Origin: a virus | Length of the DNA: 39,913 bases | Reading direction: 5' to 3' (one strand) | Virus record (IMG/VR): IMGVR_UViG_3300047323_000157 | Span: 1 to 39,913 of that record | In this document: piece by piece, positions 36,455-39,913 of the stretch | Layout of the letters: each line of letters begins with the position of its first letter | Position numbering within the stretch: position 1 is the stretch's first letter | Made by a program: the position numbers and the translations under genes | Notes under the pieces: model-generated | The model's input: the letters and a program-made list of their open reading frames with translations, nothing else | What the model was told of the DNA's origin: nothing | Databases searched by the model: none

Positions 36455-36904
36455 TTATGAAACCCGACCGGCAGACAGGCCGAGATACCTTACGATCTCG
36501 TCGCGCGCTTCGACCCACGTCCAACAGTAGCGAACGCACCACCCTTCTTCTTCCAGACGGCCGCCGTACCACAGTTGTTTTTCCGTCGGTGCGCCGTCGC
36601 CCGCCTTCATTTCGATAGACAGGCCGACGAACCGGCCGCGCGCGACGGGCAACCTCACGTCGTGTTCGCCCGACAGCATTCCGGCTGCGCGAGCCTTCCC
36701 GGCCTGCGCCGTCGACAGCTTCACGCCGTTGAGTGAACACGAAAGAATGTCCAGCTGCGGATACTGCGCCACGACGCACGGCGTGCGCGCCCATGTGAAA
36801 AGCGCGGATTGCTCGAGGAACTCATGCTGCTTGCGCGGCTTCTTCACATTGCGCGGGCCGCGCGCGGGAATGCGGCGGCCGGTGCGCGAACGCAAGATCT
36901 CCAT
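36455..36904 (-). CDS. VRR-NUC nuclease
   Basis: The 149-residue protein starts at ATG 36904 in a TGATG junction. HEFLEQSALFTWAR, then SLNGVKLSTAQAGKARAAGM and the catalytic-core region EHDVRLPVARGRFVGLSIEM with KAGDGAPTEKQ match the VRR-NUC (PD-(D/E)xK) family of stand-alone phage nucleases. The conserved acidic residue and the ExK in IEMKAG fit catalysis. It may cut branched DNA during replication or recombination, like a Holliday-junction or flap nuclease. It is the last gene before the AT-rich region. Confidence 0.85.
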   Translation of the reverse strand: MEILRSRTGRRIPARGPRNVKKPRKQHEFLEQSALFTWARTPCVVAQYPQLDILSCSLNGVKLSTAQAGKARAAGMLSGEHDVRLPVARGRFVGLSIEMKAGDGAPTEKQLWYGGRLEEEGWCVRYCWTWVEARDEIVRYLGLSAGRVS

Positions 36905-37386
36905 CACGCGGGCAACTCCGTATAGGGCGTGTAGGGCAGTCCGAAAAGGTGCTCGCGCTCGGGCGCCCACTCACGATAGGCCGAACGCCAGAAGTATTTC
37001 TTCTCTTCGTAGCTGAACATGCCGCCCTGGTCGATTGCGTAATGGCAGTAGTAGCAGCCGGGCACGGTGAACTCGTCGCGCGCCTTCAGGCCCATGCCCT
37101 TGCCTAGCGCCCCCTCGTTCGAATGCGCCGGCACAACGGTTTCGATGCGGCCGCAACAGATACCGGGGATCGCCAGATAGCAGCGCTGCGCGCGGCACGC
37201 GTCGAGCATCTTCTGGTTGTGACCGTCGCGCTTCTTCGGCGAGCGGCGCTTGACCTTGCGGCCTTCGTACGTCGTGATCGCTCCACCATCTGCAGGCTTG
37301 CGCGGCGCGACGGGAAGTTTCGGCTTTGCCTTGAACGGCATGCGTTCAAGCGGCGTCTTGCGCTTCATCGGAGTTTTACGAAGCAT
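36904..37386 (-). CDS. DUF1364 family protein (putative metal-binding/nuclease-like)
   Basis: The start is ATG 37386 (MLRKTPMKRKTPLERMPFKA, 160 residues), with an alternative ATG six codons further. The basic N-terminus is followed by the DUF1364 pattern: CYLAIPGICCGRIETVVPAH, GLKARDEFTVPGCYYCHYAI, and the closing YREWAPERE. The Cys/His cluster resembles HNH-like nucleases, and phage members lie near recombination genes. It probably acts in DNA processing. It overlaps the upstream gene by 11 bases and is coupled to the VRR-NUC gene. Confidence 0.75.
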   Translation of the reverse strand: MLRKTPMKRKTPLERMPFKAKPKLPVAPRKPADGGAITTYEGRKVKRRSPKKRDGHNQKMLDACRAQRCYLAIPGICCGRIETVVPAHSNEGALGKGMGLKARDEFTVPGCYYCHYAIDQGGMFSYEEKKYFWRSAYREWAPEREHLFGLPYTPYTELPA

Positions 37387-37825
37387 AGAAAGCCTGCGGG
37401 AGGGTTTGACGGATTTGCAGGCCCGCGCACATTTCGGCGAAGTCGCCCGGCGGGATCTCGGAAAGGCTCGAAACGCCGAACGCGTCGTAGACGTGACGCT
37501 TGATCGCGTCGGCGCGCTCTTCGGGCTTTGCGCTGGCAATATCGAATGCGGCAGTGACGCGCGGGTTATGCCACCAGCCCGCCTTGTACAGACAGGCGTA
37601 GTGCTTGCCATAGTCCGCGGCCTCAATCGTCGCGGCGCGGGCCTGCGCCTGCGACGCTTCGGGCGTGATGCGCGCGAGCGCGACGGGCGCACCCGGCGTC
37701 AGGCCCAGCTCGGCCAGCTTCGTGAGCGTGCAGTCGACGTCGAACACCACGCGCGGCGTGCCGTCGGCGAGCGTCGACAGACGCACGAACGTACCGACCA
37801 CAACGGCGGGATTGCTACTGTCCAT
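37376..37825 (-). CDS. Hypothetical early-operon protein (149 aa)
   Basis: The protein begins MDSSNPAVVVGTFVRLSTLA and has a beta-rich first part (TPRVVFDVDCTLTKLAELGL). The helical second half contains YKAGWWHNPRVTAAFDIASA and EIPPGDFAEMCAGLQIRQTL. No named family is recognised. It lies between a zinc-finger protein and a nuclease-like protein in the early operon, so a DNA-metabolism accessory role is likely. It overlaps the upstream gene by 11 bases. Confidence 0.6.
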   Translation of the reverse strand: MDSSNPAVVVGTFVRLSTLADGTPRVVFDVDCTLTKLAELGLTPGAPVALARITPEASQAQARAATIEAADYGKHYACLYKAGWWHNPRVTAAFDIASAKPEERADAIKRHVYDAFGVSSLSEIPPGDFAEMCAGLQIRQTLPQAFYAS

Positions 37826-38066
37826 TGAGAGCCCTCGTTACGCGTTGGCGATGCTCGAAATCGTCGCGGCACTCATGGCAACAGAAGATCAGCGGATGCT
37901 CGGCGGGCTCTTCGCAGTTGCGGCAGACGCCGTTCGGTTCCATGCGCTGGCCTGCAGATGCGCGCACGGCCGCAATGCTTGCCTCCAACGCAGCGGCCGC
38001 GTGCTCGTTGCCGACGTCGGCGGGATCGCCGTGCGCGTCCAGTTGTTCACGTTCGACGATCGACAT
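37815..38066 (-). CDS. Small zinc-finger protein (DksA/TraR-like)
   Basis: The start chosen is ATG 38066 (MSIVEREQLDAHGDPADVGN, 83 residues); an ATG at 38084 is possible. The C-terminal half has CRNCEEPAEHPLIFCCHECR, a four-Cys zinc finger like that of DksA/TraR-type proteins, followed by a basic helix. Phage DksA-like proteins alter RNA polymerase. It is too short for a full coiled coil, so the role remains open. It follows ssb within two bases of the stop. Confidence 0.7.
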   Translation of the reverse strand: MSIVEREQLDAHGDPADVGNEHAAAALEASIAAVRASAGQRMEPNGVCRNCEEPAEHPLIFCCHECRDDFEHRQRVTRALNGQ

Positions 38067-38068
38067 GG

Positions 38069-38644
38069 TTAGATCGCGCTCCATGCAGCGCGGGCGTACG
38101 CCGGGCGGAACGGAATGTCATCGTCCATTTCATCGAAGCCACCGCCTCGCGGCGCACCGCCACCGCCCGCGCTAGATGCGGGCCGCGCCTGGCGACCGCC
38201 GCGCGACTGGTTCTGATATTCGTTTTGCGCCGGCTGCTGACGCTGCCCGCCCTGCTGCGTACGCTGCTGCTGTACCTGCTGCTGGCGTTGGCCGCCGCGC
38301 TGCTGGCCACCGTCGCCGTCTTTCGGGCGCGCGCCGAAATCGATCGACATGACGCGGCCTACCAGCTTGTGCCCCTGCCCGCCGTCGCGCGCCTCGTACG
38401 TTTCCGTGTGGACGTCATCAAGCAACACTTCAAGTTGCTGGCCCTTCAGCAGATACGGCGCCAGTGCTTCTGCGCGCGTGCCCCACAACACACCCTCAAC
38501 CCACTGCGACGCGCGATGGCCCTCGCCATCTTTCGGACCGTAGTCGTATGCCAGCGCCAGGTTCGCTACGGGCGTTTGGTTCTGGTCCTGTAAATAGCGA
38601 ACCTCAACGTCGCGCCCCAATCGGGCCAGTCCAATCAGTTTCAT
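38069..38644 (-). CDS. ssb: Single-stranded DNA-binding protein
   Basis: The 191-residue protein starts MKLIGLARLGRDVEVRYLQD, with GAGGT 5 bases before the ATG. Residues about 1-100 form an OB fold (TPVANLALAYDY, WVEGVLWGTRAEALAPYLLK, GQQLEVLLDDVHTETYEARD). Residues 110-165 are Gln/Arg/Gly-rich. The acidic tip MDDDIPF, which normally ends SSB and recruits partner proteins, is followed here by 12 further residues (RPAYARAAWSAI). It protects single-stranded DNA in replication. It is the first gene below the terminator/RNA element at 38683-38815. Confidence 0.85.
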   Translation of the reverse strand: MKLIGLARLGRDVEVRYLQDQNQTPVANLALAYDYGPKDGEGHRASQWVEGVLWGTRAEALAPYLLKGQQLEVLLDDVHTETYEARDGGQGHKLVGRVMSIDFGARPKDGDGGQQRGGQRQQQVQQQRTQQGGQRQQPAQNEYQNQSRGGRQARPASSAGGGGAPRGGGFDEMDDDIPFRPAYARAAWSAI

Positions 38645-38682
38645 GCCTACCTCGTTGGTATGGTGCGGTGCTGCACTTATCT

Positions 38683-38704
38683 AAAAACTGCCCGGCGGGC
38701 AGTT
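38683..38704 (-). terminator. Intrinsic terminator upstream of ssb
   Basis: A perfect 8-bp stem AACTGCCC/GGGCAGTT with loop GCC is followed on the minus strand by TTTTTA. It lies between the early promoter and the ssb gene, so early transcription must pass it. This suggests regulation by antitermination or by RNA folding. Confidence 0.85.
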
Positions 38705-38815
38705 CGTATGGAATTGGTGCCGGTCCTTTCCCCGGCAGTCATCGGCCTAGCACATTCCCTTGCCGCGCAGGTTCCTTCATAAGCCGGGCTCTCGCCCGCC
38801 GCATGTGCAATACGG
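38683..38815 (-). ncRNA. Structured RNA resembling the phage c4 antisense RNA
   Basis: On the minus strand the sequence CGGGCGAGAGCCCGGCTTAT, then GAAGGAACCTGCGCGGCAAG and GGGAATGTGCTAGGCCGATG, ends in a terminator. Hairpins are visible at GGGC-GAGA-GCCC and at TGCCGG/CCGGCA, besides the terminator stem. The layout and the wording of the conserved parts resemble the c4-type RNA of P1/P7 and many prophages, which represses a downstream gene by pairing. The identity is from recall and not confirmed. It spans the gap between the HTH gene and ssb. Confidence 0.5.
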
Positions 38816-38834
38816 GTCTTCCCGCCAGGAATCT

Positions 38835-39185
38835 TTAAGCGGCGAGCGCGGCGCCCGCTTCAGCGAGTGCGTGCTGTGCCTTTTCGAAGCGCTGGATTGC
38901 GCCAGCCAGTCCAGCGGCTTTGTCCTGGTCCTTCTGGAGTTCGGCGAGCGCCTTTGCGGAACCCGCCCCCTCCTTGGAAGTGACGTCGATAGTCAGACCA
39001 GCGACATGAATCAGGAAAATTAGTATGCGATACGGTCGAGGAATCGAACCGCCTTTCTCGTACCGACAGCCACCAGATTGCGTTAAGCCGACCGCGCCCC
39101 AAAATTGCGGTTGCGTGAGTCCTAAGCGCTTGCGCAGTTCGCGGGCGCACGTTCCGTCGATATCTTTTTCTGTCAATATGACCAT
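38835..39185 (-). CDS. HTH regulator of the early operon (Cro-like position)
   Basis: The 116-residue protein begins MVILTEKDIDGTCARELRKR. A HTH of the XRE type lies at about residues 15-60 (LGLTQPQFWGAVGLTQSGGC then RYEKGGSIPRPYRILIFLIH). The C-terminal half is an Ala-rich helix (AIQRFEKAQHALAEAGAALA). It is divergent from the repressor-like gene, as Cro is from CI, and is the first minus-strand gene. No strong Shine-Dalgarno precedes the ATG. It may bind the shared operator in the 39186-39325 gap. Confidence 0.75.
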   Translation of the reverse strand: MVILTEKDIDGTCARELRKRLGLTQPQFWGAVGLTQSGGCRYEKGGSIPRPYRILIFLIHVAGLTIDVTSKEGAGSAKALAELQKDQDKAAGLAGAIQRFEKAQHALAEAGAALAA

Positions 39186-39209
39186 TTGATAGGTATCATG
39201 CCAATGAGA

Positions 39210-39238
39210 TTGACGTCGTGATGGTACTGTTTTATTAC
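39210..39238 (+). promoter_or_regulatory. Sigma70-like promoter for the repressor-like gene
   Basis: TTGACG (39210-39215, 5 of 6) and TATTAC (39233-39238, 4 of 6) are 17 bases apart on the plus strand. The start would lie near 39245, giving an approximately 80-base leader before ATG 39326. It overlaps the minus-strand promoter. Confidence 0.6.
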
Positions 39239-39249
39239 CACGTCGTCAA
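39221..39249 (-). promoter_or_regulatory. Face-to-face promoter for the HTH gene
   Basis: On the minus strand TTGACG (39249-39244, 5 of 6) and TACCAT (39226-39221, 4 of 6) are 17 bases apart, overlapping the plus-strand promoter. The arms TGGTA and TACCA and two ACGACGT copies lie around the same bases and look like operator parts. Predicted start near 39213. Confidence 0.55.
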
Positions 39250-39325
39250 GGCGACTATAAGAACGGTCCGATTTTAATAACACTAGACAAAAGCGGTAAC
39301 ACCGCGCAAACAACGGGAAATCGAA

Positions 39326-39913
39326 ATGGCTGAAATCAACAAGAGCTACTTTGAGAATCTTCTTGCCAGCAAGCGCGTCTCCATGAGGCAATTAGCCGAC
39401 AGAATGGGTATGTCGCACTCGCAGCTATCCGTGACGTTCAGCGGGAAAAGAAGGATGCAACTCGAGGAAGCCGTGACTTTGGCTGAGATATTCGGAGAGC
39501 CACTTACAAGAATTATTGAAGCCTCCGGTGTTCCTGTTGGTCCAAGCGCGGGAGCCCGCCTAAAGGTAATAGGGGCGGCCGGTGGGGATGGGACGGTAAG
39601 CCACATAGAAGAAATGCAAGCTCCCTCCGTTGCAATGATTGATCTACCCGAAGAAGCCATTGCTATCCAATGCCGAACCTCCGAGACAGCACTCGCATGG
39701 ATGGACGGCTGGACTTACTTCTGTGCCAAACCGGCGGGCGTAGACTCTGACAGCCTGGGCCGCTTCTGCTTCCTCAAGATCAAGGACGGCCCGGCAGTCT
39801 TGGCAACGATCAAGCGAGGGTATGAGGAAGGCACAGTCAATCTCTCCGGTCCTTACTCTGCCGAGAACGTACGTCTTGAGTGGTCTACTCCGATCCTGGC
39901 TACCAAGAACTGA
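39326..39913 (+). CDS. CI-like phage repressor
   Basis: The 195-residue protein is the only plus-strand gene. Residues about 8-62 form an XRE-type HTH (SMRQLADRMGMSHSQLSVTF then SGKRRMQLEEAVTLAEIFGE). The C-terminal part (ALAWMDGWTYFCAKPAGVDS, FCFLKIKDGPAVLATIKRGY, VRLEWSTPILATKN) resembles the S24/LexA-type domain of phage repressors. A GDSM-like Ser is not clearly visible. The Lys in ATIKRGY could correspond to the catalytic Lys. It probably holds the lysogenic state by blocking the early promoter. GGGA 8 bases upstream supports the ATG. The gene ends exactly at the window end. Confidence 0.75.
   Translation: MAEINKSYFENLLASKRVSMRQLADRMGMSHSQLSVTFSGKRRMQLEEAVTLAEIFGEPLTRIIEASGVPVGPSAGARLKVIGAAGGDGTVSHIEEMQAPSVAMIDLPEEAIAIQCRTSETALAWMDGWTYFCAKPAGVDSDSLGRFCFLKIKDGPAVLATIKRGYEEGTVNLSGPYSAENVRLEWSTPILATKN

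Noticed and set aside
1-39913. Integrase, attachment sites, holin/endolysin cassette
   Set aside because: No tyrosine- or serine-integrase motif, no flanking direct repeat and no lysis gene pair was recognised. Two small membrane proteins at 27001-27404 exist, but nothing ties them to lysis.
1-39913. tRNA genes, rRNA, CRISPR arrays, insertion sequences
   Set aside because: No cloverleaf ending in CCA context, no regular repeat-spacer pattern and no transposase motif were found by eye.

Overview
This GC-rich window is most of the genome of a podovirus-type phage or prophage, probably from a Burkholderia or related betaproteobacterial host. That assignment rests on the gene set: a P22-type portal, an N4-gp56-type coat protein, short-tail proteins and the start of a large transglycosylase-domain virion protein. 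The gene style also resembles the Bcep22-like phages. Almost every gene lies on the minus strand. Many neighbours are translationally coupled by ATGA, GTGA, TGATG or TAATG junctions. One repressor-like gene at the right end is on the plus strand. The left end cuts the transglycosylase-domain gene. No integrase, holin, endolysin, tRNA or CRISPR array is visible.

Read in the direction of transcription (right to left), the window begins with a lysogeny/early switch (39913-38835). It holds a plus-strand XRE repressor-like protein, a divergent minus-strand HTH protein and a 140-base gap with two face-to-face, overlapping promoter-like sequences. Next comes a structured RNA with an intrinsic terminator (38683-38815), resembling the c4 type of phage antisense RNA. 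The early replication/modification operon (38644-30767) follows: SSB, zinc-finger proteins, a DUF1364 protein, a VRR-NUC nuclease, a T5orf172-like protein, a winged-helix protein, two DNA methyltransferases, an O-like replication protein, a DUF6475 helicase-loader-like protein and a sliding-clamp-like protein. The O-like gene contains an iteron array with an adjacent AT-rich tract. The clamp-like gene has a strong promoter overlapped by a perfect 17-bp palindrome.

A block of small hypothetical genes leads to the small terminase (28097-28666) and a terminator. A promoter then serves about 7 kb of small accessory genes: XRE, VVA0879, DUF3268, an Ea22-like mosaic protein, a SAM methyltransferase and a GIY-YIG endonuclease. 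This accessory block separates the small from the large terminase subunit, which is unusual.

The virion operon (20867-1) runs large terminase, portal, scaffold, a three-part protein with a DUF2829 (Tad2-like) core and an Acb2-like helical hairpin, a Gp49-family protein, a CsrA-like protein, major capsid protein, a probable decoration protein, head-tail adaptors, S74 tail fibre, fibre-assembly-like protein, permuted papain-like enzyme, HxH collar fibre, a large tail structural protein, internal virion proteins with an intercalated PP-loop ATPase, and the transglycosylase protein.

The points most worth attention are: the probable dual anti-defence fusion protein; the CsrA-like protein among capsid genes; a dispersed tandem-decamer motif (TGGTGCG-type) at several loci; the c4-like RNA ahead of ssb; the iteron array; and a long second reading frame inside the C5-methyltransferase gene. 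All family names come from reading motifs by eye; no database search was run.
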